Source: Streptomyces lomondensis (GTDB lineage Bacteria > Actinomycetota > Actinomycetes > Streptomycetales > Streptomycetaceae). From it: a stretch of 64,000 bases of DNA. Under the pieces are notes generated by a model. The model searched no databases and had not been told where the DNA came from. It saw nothing but the letters and a program-made list of their open reading frames with translations. The translations under genes were made by a program, and so were the position numbers. The stretch spans positions 124,001-188,000 of the forward strand of contig NZ_BMWC01000008.1 of NCBI RefSeq assembly GCF_014651035.1. The letters run 5' to 3'. Below are positions 42,296 through 51,209 of this stretch, one piece after another (positions within the stretch are counted from its first letter, which is position 1; every line of letters starts with the position of its first letter).

Positions 42296-45200
42296 TCAGC
42301 CGGCGCACGGCGGGTCGTACGAGAGCCGGGGCAGGTACTCGCTCCAGGTGTCCGGCGTCAGCACGCCCCGGGTCATCGAGCAGACGCGGCGTACGGCCTG
42401 GTCGACGTCCAGGTTCCAGATCCGGATGGTGTCGGCGCCGCTCGACACGGCCAGCATGTGGCTGTTCGGGCTGAACGACAGGTAGTTGCCGGTCTTGGCG
42501 CTGGGGCTCATCGACTGGCCGATCGCGGTGGCCCGGGAGGGGTCGGAGACGTTCCACAGCCGGACGGTGCTGTCGTTGCCGCCGCTCGCCAGGGTGCGCC
42601 CGTCCCGGCTGAACGTCAGGGACACCACCGCTTCCGTGTGACCGGTGAGGCGCGCCTGTTCGGACGCGCCGGCGGGGTCCGTGACGTCCCAAAGGCGGAC
42701 GGAGCTGTCGTCGCCGGCGCTGGCGAGCGTTCTGCCGTCGCGGCTGAAGGCGAGGGAGTTGACGGCTCCGAGATGGCCTCTGAGGGGTGTGCCGAACAGG
42801 GTGACCCGGCCGGGGTCGGCCGCGTTCCACAGCCGGATGGTGCCGTCCGCGCTGCCGCTGGCGAGCGTCCGGCCGTCCGGGCTGAAGACGAGGAAGTTGA
42901 CGTAGCCCTTGTGCCCGGTGAGGGGAGCGCCGAGGGCCCGGGGCCGGGTCGGGTCGCCGATGTCCCAGAGCTGGATGGTGCGGTCGTCGTGGGCGGTGGC
43001 CAGGGTGTGCCCGTCCGGGCTGAACGCCAGCGGGTCGGCGTACCGGATGCGCAGGGGAAGCGGGGACCCGTATGGAACAGGGCGTTCCGGATCGCTGAGG
43101 TTCCACAGCTGCACGGCCCGGTTGCCCGTCACCGCCGCGAGGGTGCGGCCGTCCGGGGAGAACTCCAGGGAGCGTACGTCGCCCTTCCCCGGCCGGAACG
43201 GCTCGCCCATCGGCACCGGCCTGCCGGGCTTGCGCACGTCCCACAGCCGGACCCGGCCGTCCCGCCCCGCTGTCGCGAGCACCCGCCCGTCCGGGCGGAA
43301 CGTCCCGGTCCGGCCGGTCATGTCCGAGGTCGGCAGCGCCCACAGGCGGACCTTGTTGTCGCCCGTGCCGGTGGCGAGGGTGCGCCCGTCGGGGCTGAAG
43401 CCGAGCGCGTACATCTCGCCGCTGCTTCCCGCCAGGGGACCGCCGACCTGCGACGGGTACTCCGGATCACTGACCTTCCACAGACTCGCGGTGCTGTCCG
43501 CGCTGGCGGCGGCGAGCATGTTCCCGTCGGGGCTGAAGGCGACCGACCAGATCGGGCCGGTGTGGCCGGTGAGCGGCGCTCCGATCTGTTCCGGGTGGTG
43601 CGGATCGGCCATGTTCCACAGCCGGACGGTGTTGTCCTCACCGCCGCTGGCGAGCGTCCGGCCGTCGGGGCTGAAGGCCACGGAGTGCACGAGGGCGCTG
43701 TGCCCGGTCAGCGGCCTGCCGACCGGCGCCGGACGCCCGGGCTCGGTCACGTCCCACAGCCGGATCGTGCCGTCGTCGCCGCCCGCCGCCAGCGTCCGGC
43801 CGTCCGGGCTGAACGCCACCGAGCGCACCGCGGCCGTGTGCCCGGTCAGCGGCTCGCCGAGCGCCCGCGGCCGCCGCGGGTCGGCCACGTCCCAGAGCCG
43901 GACGGTGTGGTCCTCGGCGGCGGAGGCCAGCGTGCGCCCGTCCGGGCTGAAGGCGATCAGGTAGATCGTGCCGTCGTGGCCGGTCAGGGGCCGGCCGAGC
44001 GACTGCGGGCGGCCAGGGCTGGTCACGTCCCACAGCCGGATCGTGCCGTCGTCGGAGGCGCTCGCGAGCGTACGGCCGTCCGGGCTGAAGATCGCGCTGC
44101 TCACCCAGCTCGTGTGGCCGGTGAGCGGCTTGCCCAGGGGACTCGGACGCCTGGGGTCGGCCACGTTCCACAGCCGGACCGTCCGGTCGTAGCTGGCGGT
44201 GGCCAGGGTCCGGCCGTCCGGGCTGAACGTCGTGAGGTAGACGGCGCCCGTGTGCCCGGGCAGGGGCGTGGCCAGCGGGGCGTTCACGACGGAGAGCAGG
44301 CGGCTGTTCGCGCCCTTGTCGTCCGGCCGCAGCCGGTGTGCCACCAGGTCGAGCTGCGCGGACAGCGACGGATCCGTGTCCTGGACGCGGTCGGCCTGCG
44401 CGAGCACCTGCTCGAACACCGCGTCGTCCCGCTGCTTCCAGGCGACGACGGCCGTCCCGGCGGCCAGCACCGCCAGCGCCACCAGCGCCGCCACCGCGCC
44501 CCGGCTGATCCAGATGACGCGTCTGCGCAGCCTGACCGAGGCGGCCAGGAACTCCACCGCGCTCCGGGTCAGGAACCTGTCCCCGGCGGATCTCGCCCAG
44601 GCATGGGCCTGTTCCAGCCGGGAGCCCCGGTAGAGCAGCGAGGTGTCGCGGTCCGACTCCTCCCAGGCCCGGCCGTCCTCCTCCAGGCGCTGGCGCAGCA
44701 GGTTGCCCTGCCGGTCCTCGTCGATCCAGTCCCGCAGGCGCGGCCAGGCGTGCAGCAACGCCTCGTGGGTGATCTCCACGGTCTCCGCGTCGAGCGTCAC
44801 CAGCCGGGCGCGGACCAGCGCCTCCAGGGACTCCTCGGTCTTGCCGGGGTCGGTCGACTCCTCCGCCAGCTGGCGCCGGGTCCCGCGCCGGCGCGTGGCC
44901 TGGGTGTCCTCGCCCAGCCGGACCAGCCTGAGCAGGAGCAGCCGGGCCGCCGTGCGCGCCGCCGGGTCGAGGCCGGTCCAGGCCCGTTCGGCGGTCGCCG
45001 CGACCGCGCCCTGGATGCCGCCGGCCGCGCGGTAGCCGGCGAGCGTCAGCCGGCCCGCCTTCCTGCGCTGCCAGGTGGCGAGCAGGGCGTGCGACAGCAG
45101 TGGCAGCACCCCGGCGTCGTGCGCCCCGCGCGGGCCGTCGGCGCTCACCTCCCGGACGATCAGCTCGGCCAGGCCCGGTTCCAGCTCCAGCCCGACGGCC

Positions 45201-46579
45201 TTGGCCGGGCCGGTCACCGCCTCGCGCAGCTCGGCGGTGGTGAGCGGCCCGAGCACCATGTGCCGGTGCTGGAGCGCGTCGGCCAGTTCGGGGTATCGGA
45301 GGCACTGCTCGTAGAAGTCGGCCCGGATGCCCAGGACCACCACCGCCGGGGCCGGTTCGCCGGGGCCGGCGGGTGAGCAGGCGGCGTGCAGGACCTCGAT
45401 GAAGGCACGCCGGTCCGCCTCGTCGGGGCAGAGGGTGAACGTCTCCTCGAACTGGTCCACGATGACGACCGGCCGGGCGGCGGTGGGCGCCGCGCGGCGG
45501 GCCCAGGCGGTGACGGCGGCGCGGACCGCTTCGGCGCGGGGCGGAGCGGCGGCGTCCGAGCGGGGCGGAGTGACCGCTTCCGCGCGGGGGGAAGTGGCCG
45601 CCGCTTCCGCGCGGGGCTGAGCGCCGGGCTTTACGGCCGGGGGGCCGGGCTTTACGGCCGTGGGGCCGGGGTTCAGGGCCGTGGGGCCGGGTGTTGGGGC
45701 CGCGGGGTCGGGCTTTACGGCCGTGGGGTCGGCGGCGGGATTCTCCGGCGCCGGTCCGGCCGCGGACGGGACGCCGTCCCTCTCTCTTGCAGTCGTCTCT
45801 CCGGCAGGCGTCCCCTCTGCCCCGGGTCGGACCGGTGCCGACACGACCGGCCCCAGCTCGGGGATGCACCGGGCCAGCTCGGCCATCGGATCGGCGCCCG
45901 GAACGAGCTGCACCACTTCCCGGGCCCGACCGCCGCCGTCGCCACCGTCGTCGTCACCGTCGTCGCCGCCCAGCGCGCCGTCCCGCAGCGCGGGCACCAG
46001 ACCGGCGTTCAGCAGCGACGACTTCCCCGCCCCCGACGCGCCGACGAGCATGACCAGGCCGCCCGTCTCCGCCACGGCCCGCAACTGGGCGACGAGCGCG
46101 TCCGTGCTCCGCTCCCGGCCGAAGAACCACCGGGCGTCCTCCCGGCGGTAGGAGGCCAGCCCCCGGTACGGGCACACCCCGCCGGGCGCGGCCGGGGCCT
46201 CGGCCGGATCCTGCTCCTGTTCCGGGGACGCGGCAGGACGCTCGCCGACCGGGTCGGCCACCGCGCGTTCCCACAGCCGCTGCCACTGGCCGAGGTCGTA
46301 CAGGCCCGGGGACACCGGCGTGGGCCGCTCGCGCCGCGCCTCGGGGATCAGCACGTGCAGCACCGCCGCGAGGGCGGGGAACTGCGCGGGTACGTTCCGG
46401 GCCCGCCGCCAGTCGCTGATGCGCTGGGCGGACACCCGCACGGGCCGCCCGCGTTCGTCGACCCGCTGGAGCCGCCCGACCGCTTCGGACACACGTTTGA
46501 GTGGAGGGTTGCCGGCTTCCTTGTACAGCAGTGCGAGGCGTTCTGCGAAGGCGGTGCGTGCCCCCGAGTCGGAACTCAA
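42296..46579 (-). CDS. HTH-nSTAND1-WD40 NTPase with two seven-bladed propellers
   Basis: A 1427-residue protein. An N-terminal helical, XRE-like region (about 1-105) has VSAQRISDWRRARNVPAQFP. The nSTAND1 NTPase begins near 135 (CPYRGLASYRREDARWFFGRE), with Walker A GASGAGKSS (about 178) and Walker B RPVVIVDQFEETF (about 370). Between them is a Pro/Ala/Gly-rich insert of roughly 100 residues. A membrane-like helix (AVAALVALAVLAAGTAVVAW) lies near 700, then 14 WD40 repeats (about 765-1400), mostly FSPDGRTLAS...D.T(V/I)RLW, and the tail TWSEYLPRLSYDPPC typical of this group. The TTG at 46579 is chosen because GAGGAG lies 8 nt before it; GTG at 46588 has no spacing. Such STAND proteins are signal hubs, some in phage defence or kin recognition. 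Confidence 0.9.
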   Translation of the reverse strand: MSSDSGARTAFAERLALLYKEAGNPPLKRVSEAVGRLQRVDERGRPVRVSAQRISDWRRARNVPAQFPALAAVLHVLIPEARRERPTPVSPGLYDLGQWQRLWERAVADPVGERPAASPEQEQDPAEAPAAPGGVCPYRGLASYRREDARWFFGRERSTDALVAQLRAVAETGGLVMLVGASGAGKSSLLNAGLVPALRDGALGGDDGDDDGGDGGGRAREVVQLVPGADPMAELARCIPELGPVVSAPVRPGAEGTPAGETTARERDGVPSAAGPAPENPAADPTAVKPDPAAPTPGPTALNPGPTAVKPGPPAVKPGAQPRAEAAATSPRAEAVTPPRSDAAAPPRAEAVRAAVTAWARRAAPTAARPVVIVDQFEETFTLCPDEADRRAFIEVLHAACSPAGPGEPAPAVVVLGIRADFYEQCLRYPELADALQHRHMVLGPLTTAELREAVTGPAKAVGLELEPGLAELIVREVSADGPRGAHDAGVLPLLSHALLATWQRRKAGRLTLAGYRAAGGIQGAVAATAERAWTGLDPAARTAARLLLLRLVRLGEDTQATRRRGTRRQLAEESTDPGKTEESLEALVRARLVTLDAETVEITHEALLHAWPRLRDWIDEDRQGNLLRQRLEEDGRAWEESDRDTSLLYRGSRLEQAHAWARSAGDRFLTRSAVEFLAASVRLRRRVIWISRGAVAALVALAVLAAGTAVVAWKQRDDAVFEQVLAQADRVQDTDPSLSAQLDLVAHRLRPDDKGANSRLLSVVNAPLATPLPGHTGAVYLTTFSPDGRTLATASYDRTVRLWNVADPRRPSPLGKPLTGHTSWVSSAIFSPDGRTLASASDDGTIRLWDVTSPGRPQSLGRPLTGHDGTIYLIAFSPDGRTLASAAEDHTVRLWDVADPRRPRALGEPLTGHTAAVRSVAFSPDGRTLAAGGDDGTIRLWDVTEPGRPAPVGRPLTGHSALVHSVAFSPDGRTLASGGEDNTVRLWNMADPHHPEQIGAPLTGHTGPIWSVAFSPDGNMLAAASADSTASLWKVSDPEYPSQVGGPLAGSSGEMYALGFSPDGRTLATGTGDNKVRLWALPTSDMTGRTGTFRPDGRVLATAGRDGRVRLWDVRKPGRPVPMGEPFRPGKGDVRSLEFSPDGRTLAAVTGNRAVQLWNLSDPERPVPYGSPLPLRIRYADPLAFSPDGHTLATAHDDRTIQLWDIGDPTRPRALGAPLTGHKGYVNFLVFSPDGRTLASGSADGTIRLWNAADPGRVTLFGTPLRGHLGAVNSLAFSRDGRTLASAGDDSSVRLWDVTDPAGASEQARLTGHTEAVVSLTFSRDGRTLASGGNDSTVRLWNVSDPSRATAIGQSMSPSAKTGNYLSFSPNSHMLAVSSGADTIRIWNLDVDQAVRRVCSMTRGVLTPDTWSEYLPRLSYDPPCAG

Positions 46580-46887
46580 GGTTTCCACTCCTCACTTCCC
46601 GCGCCTGGACGTCCGGACCGGAAAACTCACTCTATATGGCTGACCTGCGGTAATGCCCTCCGCAAAGCCTCGGAACCTCCCCCTCCATGGCCAGGAATGG
46701 CAGGATCCGGACGCAGCAGCGCACCCATCCGGTCAGCTTCCATCCGAGTTCCATCCGAGCCGGACGACGGTAGCTCCACCGTCCGGCACCGGTCCCCACG
46801 AGGGGAGGGACCGGTGCCGGACGACGTGGTGATCCTCCCCGGTGGCGTGCGCCCCCCAACCCCGCGGCCGCCGCTCTCCCGCCCTGG

Positions 46888-46910
46888 ATAACTGACGACC
46901 CGTCAGCTAT
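46888..46910 (+). promoter_or_regulatory. Palindromic operator with CTGAC-N5-GTCAG core
   Basis: ATAaCTGAC-gaccc-GTCAGcTAT: eight of nine arm positions pair (lower-case a and c do not). It overlaps a -10-like TATGGT at 46908-46913, about 50 nt ahead of the gene at 46959. Shares its core with the operator at 38484-38500. Confidence 0.55.
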
Positions 46911-46958
46911 GGTCGGCCTGCCGTACCGCTTCCGGAGCGAAGTACAGGGGTGAGCGCA

Positions 46959-47426
46959 GTGGAGTCACGTCCCGAGAGCCCACAGCCGCAGGGCGCTCCG
47001 CGCTGGGTGGCGATGTTCCACCGGCCGACCGAGGGCTCCTGGCGGACGGCGGCGGAGTCGCCCCATCGCCAGCCGGTGCTGTACGCGCTCGGGGAGATGA
47101 CCCAGACCCTGCGGGCGCGCGGCGACGAGGTGACCGCCGCCCTGTGGGGGCCGAAGGACGGTGGATGGCACCTCTTCGACGCCCCCCTCAAGCAGGCGGC
47201 CGCACCCCGGTCCGCCCCCGAGGCCACACCCAGCGAATCGAACAAACTGGCGGAGCGGATGACCGGCCGCCGCCATCAGGTCCTCATGGCCGGCCTGAAC
47301 CAGGCGGGCCTCCACGACCTCTCCCCCGAGGACGACACGACCGTCCAGGCCCTGGTCGAACGGCTCGACGAGGCCGCCGTACGCCGGGTCGCCCAGTGGC
47401 TGGCGGCGGCCGGCGGCGCACGTTAG
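46959..47426 (+). CDS. Conserved-looking hypothetical protein
   Basis: A 155-residue soluble protein. A first half with WVAMFHRPTEGSWRTAAESP, a middle rich in Pro/Ala/Ser, and a helical end (HQVLMAGLNQAGLHDLSPED; VARRVAQWLAA-type helix). GTG at 46959 has AGGGG 8 nt upstream; GTG at 46950 is less well spaced. I do not recognise the family. A palindromic operator sits in its promoter. Confidence 0.65.
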   Translation: MESRPESPQPQGAPRWVAMFHRPTEGSWRTAAESPHRQPVLYALGEMTQTLRARGDEVTAALWGPKDGGWHLFDAPLKQAAAPRSAPEATPSESNKLAERMTGRRHQVLMAGLNQAGLHDLSPEDDTTVQALVERLDEAAVRRVAQWLAAAGGAR

Positions 47427-47465
47427 GGCCGGGCCGGTTCAGCCGGAGGTGCGCTGGGCAGTCAA

Positions 47466-47499
47466 CTCCTCGCGGCAGGGCTTCCGCTGCCGCGAGGAG
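47466..47499 (+). terminator. Hairpin between the hypothetical gene and the ferredoxin gene
   Basis: A perfect 13-bp stem CTCCTCGCGGCAG (47466-47478) and complement (47487-47499) with an 8-nt loop. The 3' arm includes the GAGGAG that would serve as the ferredoxin ribosome binding site, so it may hide that site rather than, or as well as, end transcription. Confidence 0.55.
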
Positions 47500-47513
47500 G
47501 GGGATGAAGAGGC

Positions 47514-47726
47514 ATGAAGGTCTCCGTAGACCGCGAGCTCTGCTACGGCTCCGCCGAGTGCGTCCACCGGGCCCCGGCGGTCTTCGAGTTCGTCGACGGA
47601 TTCGGCGTCGTCCGCCCGGGCCGCGAGGAGACGGGCGACGACCCGGAGATCCTGGAAGCGGCGGAGAAGTGCCCGAGCCAGGCGATCCGCATCACCGCGT
47701 CGCCGGACGCCCGTGGCGAGGGATGA
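47514..47726 (+). CDS. Small [3Fe-4S] ferredoxin
   Basis: A 70-residue ferredoxin. Cys at positions 10 and 16 (ELCYGSAECVH) and in EKCPSQAI, with Ala/Ser-Glu where a fourth cluster Cys would be, give the three-Cys pattern of the 3Fe-4S type that feeds cytochrome P450s. No P450 or reductase is adjacent. ATG at 47514; GAGGAGGGGG lies about 10 nt upstream, partly in the hairpin. The stop overlaps the PIG-L start region. Confidence 0.9.
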   Translation: MKVSVDRELCYGSAECVHRAPAVFEFVDGFGVVRPGREETGDDPEILEAAEKCPSQAIRITASPDARGEG

Positions 47727-48487
47727 TGCCGGCGCCGAGTCTGCTGGCGGTCTTCGCCCACCCCGACGACGAGTCCCTGTCGGCGGGCGGCGTCCTCGCC
47801 CGGCACGCGTCCGCGGGCGCGCGCACCGCGGTCGTCACGGCGACCTGGGCCGAGGACACCCCGCGCGCCGCGGAACTGGCCGAAGCCCTCCGCGTCCTCG
47901 GCGCCGGCGAGCCGCGGATGCTCGGCTACGCCGACTCCCGCGTCCCCGGCTCGGCCCCGGGCAGACCACGCCTGTGCGACGCCCCGCTGGACCAGGCGGT
48001 GGGGGAACTGGTCGCCCACCTGCGGGCCTTCCGCCCGGACATCGTGGTCACCCATGACGCGTACGGCGGCCTGACCGGCCACGAGGACCATGTGCACACC
48101 CACCGGGTGGCCCTGCTCGCGGTCCACGCCGCCGGACTCGAACGCCTCTACCCGGACGTCGGCGAGCCCTGGCGGCCGAGCGCCCTGTACCTGGCCACGC
48201 ACCCCCACTCGGCCGTCCGGGCATGGGGCGGGCACCTGGCGCCCACGGGCAAGGCGATGCGCACGGTCCCGGACGAGCTGGTCACCGCGGCCGTCGACGT
48301 CACCCCCTGGCTGGAACGCAAGGTCGCCGCCGTCCTGGCCCATCGCACGGAGGTGGAGCGGGGAGCGGTCCCGGGCCTGATCGCGGCGCTCCCGCCGCCC
48401 GAGCGGGAGCGGCTGCTCGGCACCGAGTACTACATCCGCCACGACCCCGTCGCCCAGGTGCCGCCCCAGACAGAACTCCGGTCATAG
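47726..48487 (+). CDS. PIG-L-family deacetylase
   Basis: A 253-residue zinc-dependent LmbE/PIG-L fold. The metal motif AHPDDES is at about 12-18, the second ligand group is VTHDAYGGLTGHEDHVHTHR with HxxH, in the style of MshB and Mca. These enzymes remove acetyl from GlcNAc-type or mycothiol substrates. ATG at 47723 overlaps the ferredoxin stop (ATGA) and ATG 47726 shares its last base; the second is better spaced. The 3' end overlaps the convergent GT2 gene by 6 nt. Confidence 0.9.
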   Translation: MPAPSLLAVFAHPDDESLSAGGVLARHASAGARTAVVTATWAEDTPRAAELAEALRVLGAGEPRMLGYADSRVPGSAPGRPRLCDAPLDQAVGELVAHLRAFRPDIVVTHDAYGGLTGHEDHVHTHRVALLAVHAAGLERLYPDVGEPWRPSALYLATHPHSAVRAWGGHLAPTGKAMRTVPDELVTAAVDVTPWLERKVAAVLAHRTEVERGAVPGLIAALPPPERERLLGTEYYIRHDPVAQVPPQTELRS

Positions 48488-49249
48488 AGCCGCCGGGAAA
48501 CCCCACGGCAGCCGCGCCAAGGCCCTGGCCCTGGCCTCCACGACCGCCATCCGAGCAGCACGCTCGGCGCGGTCCGCATGGGCCGCCTGCCCGGTCATCT
48601 GCCCGCCCCACTTCCGGTACAGCAGCCCCACCTCCCCCGAGAACCAGCCCCGGCTCACGGCGTTCAGCGCGAGCAACAGTCCCGTGTCCTCGGAGGCGGG
48701 AAGGGCCATCCACCCGCCGAGGGCGAGCAGCAGCTCCCGCCGCACGAACAGCGAGGCCGGATGCACCTGGGCAAGGAAGCCGTTGGCCTTCCAGTGCTCC
48801 AGCACGGCCCCCCGCTCGATGACCCCCTCGTCGGGATCGCCCGGAAACCCGACGGTCGACCCGTCGGGCATCAGATCCAGCACCCGCGACGTCACCCAGC
48901 CGAGACCGCGGTCCCCTTCCAGCACCGCCAGATTCCGCCCGAGCACCCCCGCCGCCAGCTGGTCGTCGGCGTCCAGCACGGTCACGTACTCACCCTCGGC
49001 ATGGGCCAGCGCGACGGTCCGCGCCACACCGGGCCCACCGGCCCGCCCCTGCCGGAAGGTCACCCGCGGGTCGTCGGGCACATACGGCCGTACGTCCTCC
49101 CCCTCCCCGTCCTCCTGAACCACCCAGTGCCACTCCCACCCCTCCGGCAGCCCCTGCTCGCACAGCGACGCGTAGGCCTCCGGCAGGAACCGGGCATGAG
49201 GTCCGTGCACAGCGGTGACGACGACGATGCGCCGGCTCACGACGCGCAC
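48482..49249 (-). CDS. GT2-family glycosyltransferase
   Basis: A 255-residue GT-A protein: RRIVVVTAVHGPHARFLPEA, EYVTVLDADDQLAAG (the DxD metal site) and VHPASLFVRRELLLALGGW, ending LPASEDTGLLLALNA. Soluble, probably cytoplasmic, acceptor unknown. GTG start at 49249; a second GTG four codons later is possible. Confidence 0.85.
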   Translation of the reverse strand: MRVVSRRIVVVTAVHGPHARFLPEAYASLCEQGLPEGWEWHWVVQEDGEGEDVRPYVPDDPRVTFRQGRAGGPGVARTVALAHAEGEYVTVLDADDQLAAGVLGRNLAVLEGDRGLGWVTSRVLDLMPDGSTVGFPGDPDEGVIERGAVLEHWKANGFLAQVHPASLFVRRELLLALGGWMALPASEDTGLLLALNAVSRGWFSGEVGLLYRKWGGQMTGQAAHADRAERAARMAVVEARARALARLPWGFPAAL

Positions 49250-49281
49250 TCACCACCTTTCAGAGCACGTGCCTCGAAAAC

Positions 49282-49318
49282 ACGAGAGGGACTGCCGGCA
49301 CCCGGCAGCCCCTCTCGT
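49282..49318 (-). terminator. Hairpin terminator downstream of tRNA-Ser(TGA)
   Basis: A 17-bp stem with one G-T pair (49282-49298 with 49302-49318) and a 3-nt loop, 25 nt past the tRNA 3' end on the minus strand. Confidence 0.7.
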
Positions 49319-49342
49319 CTGTCCATCAGCTGTCCATCAGCG

Positions 49343-49429
49343 CGGAGGCGGTGGGATTTGAACCCACGGTGACATCGCTGCCACGACGGTTTTCAAGACC
49401 GTTCCCTTAGGCCGCTCGGGCACACCTCC
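49343..49429 (-). tRNA. tRNA-Ser (anticodon TGA)
   Basis: On the minus strand the acceptor GGAGGTG pairs with CGCCTCC (one T-G pair), anticodon loop CTTGAAA (TGA), long variable arm, T loop GGTTCAAATCC; 87 nt, class II. Confidence 0.95.
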
Positions 49430-49492
49430 CCGCGCCTGCCGTGATCGGCGGCGCGGGGACAAGGGTAACGGGTCGGTGCCCGCCGGTGGACG

Positions 49493-50923
49493 TCAGTTGT
49501 CGCCGACGCGGGAGCCCAGGGTGACGTCGACCGTGTGCTGCTTGCCGCCGCGCTCGTAGGTGATCGTGACCTTGTCGCCGGGCTTGTGCGTCCAGATCTC
49601 GCCGATCAGGGTGGGGCCGGAGTCGATCACCCGGTCGTCGAGCTTGGTGATGACGTCGCCGGGCTTGAGGCCCGCCTTGGCGGCCGGGCCGCCGGGCTCC
49701 ACCGGGGGCGCGCCGCCCGCGCCCTGGTCGGTGATCTTCGCGCCGTCGGAGCTGTCGTCCAGGGAGACGGACGCGCCGATCTTCGCGTACACCGGCTTGC
49801 CGGTCTTGATCAGCTCCTGGGCGACGTACTCGGCCTGGTTGATCGGGATGGCGAAGCCCAGGCCGATGGAGCCGGACTGGCCGGTGCCGAAGCCGCCGTT
49901 GCCGGTGGACTGGATCGCGGAGTTGATGCCGATGACGTTGCCCTGCGCGTCCAGCAGCGGACCGCCGGAGTTGCCCGGGTTGATCGAGGCGTCGGTCTGC
50001 AGGGCGCTCATGTACGACGCCTGGCTGCCGCTGCCGTCGCTGGAGGCCACGGGGCGGTTCTTGGCGCTGATGATGCCCGTCGTCACCGTGTCGGACAGGC
50101 CGAAGGGGGCGCCGATCGCGATGGTGGCGTCGCCGACGGCCACCTTGTCCGAGTCGCCGAGGGTGAGCGGCTTCAGGTCGGAGGGGGCGTTCTTGAGCTT
50201 GATGACCGCCACGTCGTAGCCCTGGGCGTTGCCGATCACCTCGGCGTCGTACTTCTTGCCGTCCGGGAACGTCGCCGTCAGCTTGCCGCCGTCCACCGCG
50301 TCGGCCACCACGTGGTTGTTGGTGACGATGTGGCCCTGCTTGTCGAAGACGAAGCCCGTGCCCGTGCCGCCCTCGCCGCTGGTGCTCTCGGCCTCGATCG
50401 TGACCGTGCTCGGCAGCGCCTTGGCGGCCACGCCCGCGACCGTGCCCGGGTCGCGCTTGACGTCGCCGCCGCTGGTGGAGGCGGAGACCGTCGTCGAGCC
50501 GGTGCTGTCGTCGTTGTTCTTCGCCAGCGTGTAGCCGAGGCCGCCGCCCGCGCCGCCCGCGACCAGCGCGGCCACCAGGATCCCGGCGACCAGACCACCG
50601 CGCCCGCGGCCGGACTTCGGCGCCGGCTGCTGGTACGACGAACCCCAGCCGCCCGCGCCGTAACCGGAACCGCCGTCGCCGTGCGCATGGGCGGTCGGCG
50701 GCGGGGGCGGGGGCCACGACGGGTCGGGGGCGGAGGAGGAGACGCCGGGGTGGCCGGCGTCACCAGGAGCGCCCTGGCCCTGAGCGGGCTGCCCCTGGGG
50801 GTCCTGCCCGTACGGCCCCTGAGGGGCCTGTCCCTGGGGTGCCGGAGCAGCGGGAGCGTCCACCGGCACGGGGGGTGCGGACGGGGCGGGGGGTACCGCG
50901 GTGCCCTCGTTCTCGGTGCTCAC
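49493..50923 (-). CDS. HtrA-like membrane-anchored serine protease with PDZ domain
   Basis: A 476-residue S1C protease. A Pro/Gln/Gly-rich cytoplasmic tail (about 1-110) precedes a single TM helix (GGLVAGILVAALVAGGAGGG). The trypsin-like domain has the triad His (TNNHVVADA), Asp (YDVAVIKL) and Ser (NPGNSGGPLLD). A PDZ domain closes the protein (GPAAKAGLKPGDVITKLDDR). It would degrade or refold damaged extracytoplasmic proteins. GTG at 50923 follows GAGGAGAGAAGCT; the upstream ATG at 50962 is Arg-rich and unlikely. Confidence 0.93.
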   Translation of the reverse strand: MSTENEGTAVPPAPSAPPVPVDAPAAPAPQGQAPQGPYGQDPQGQPAQGQGAPGDAGHPGVSSSAPDPSWPPPPPPTAHAHGDGGSGYGAGGWGSSYQQPAPKSGRGRGGLVAGILVAALVAGGAGGGLGYTLAKNNDDSTGSTTVSASTSGGDVKRDPGTVAGVAAKALPSTVTIEAESTSGEGGTGTGFVFDKQGHIVTNNHVVADAVDGGKLTATFPDGKKYDAEVIGNAQGYDVAVIKLKNAPSDLKPLTLGDSDKVAVGDATIAIGAPFGLSDTVTTGIISAKNRPVASSDGSGSQASYMSALQTDASINPGNSGGPLLDAQGNVIGINSAIQSTGNGGFGTGQSGSIGLGFAIPINQAEYVAQELIKTGKPVYAKIGASVSLDDSSDGAKITDQGAGGAPPVEPGGPAAKAGLKPGDVITKLDDRVIDSGPTLIGEIWTHKPGDKVTITYERGGKQHTVDVTLGSRVGDN

Positions 50924-51209
50924 AGCTTCTCTCCTCGATCCACGGCTGTTCCTGGGTCGCACTCGGTCACGCTCTTCACGCTGGTCGACGGGTCCGGCGC
51001 GATACAGCTGTGCTCATCCCTTTGTATGCCGTCAGCTTTTCCCACGGGCCGTCAGAGCACCATAAGCGGTTGCTGTGGGTCCGGGGTCATTCTTTATATA
51101 GGTCATTACTGGCGAAAAGGATGCAATCCCAATGCCTCCGTCCGGACCTGCCCAGCCGTCGGGTCCGTCCGACCGGACGCGTACCCGCACACGGTGGCAC
51201 CATGACGCG

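Noticed and set aside
42278..45376. Plus-strand open frame opposite the WD40 gene with repeated motifs
   Set aside because: The repeats are the antisense image of the WD40 repeats.
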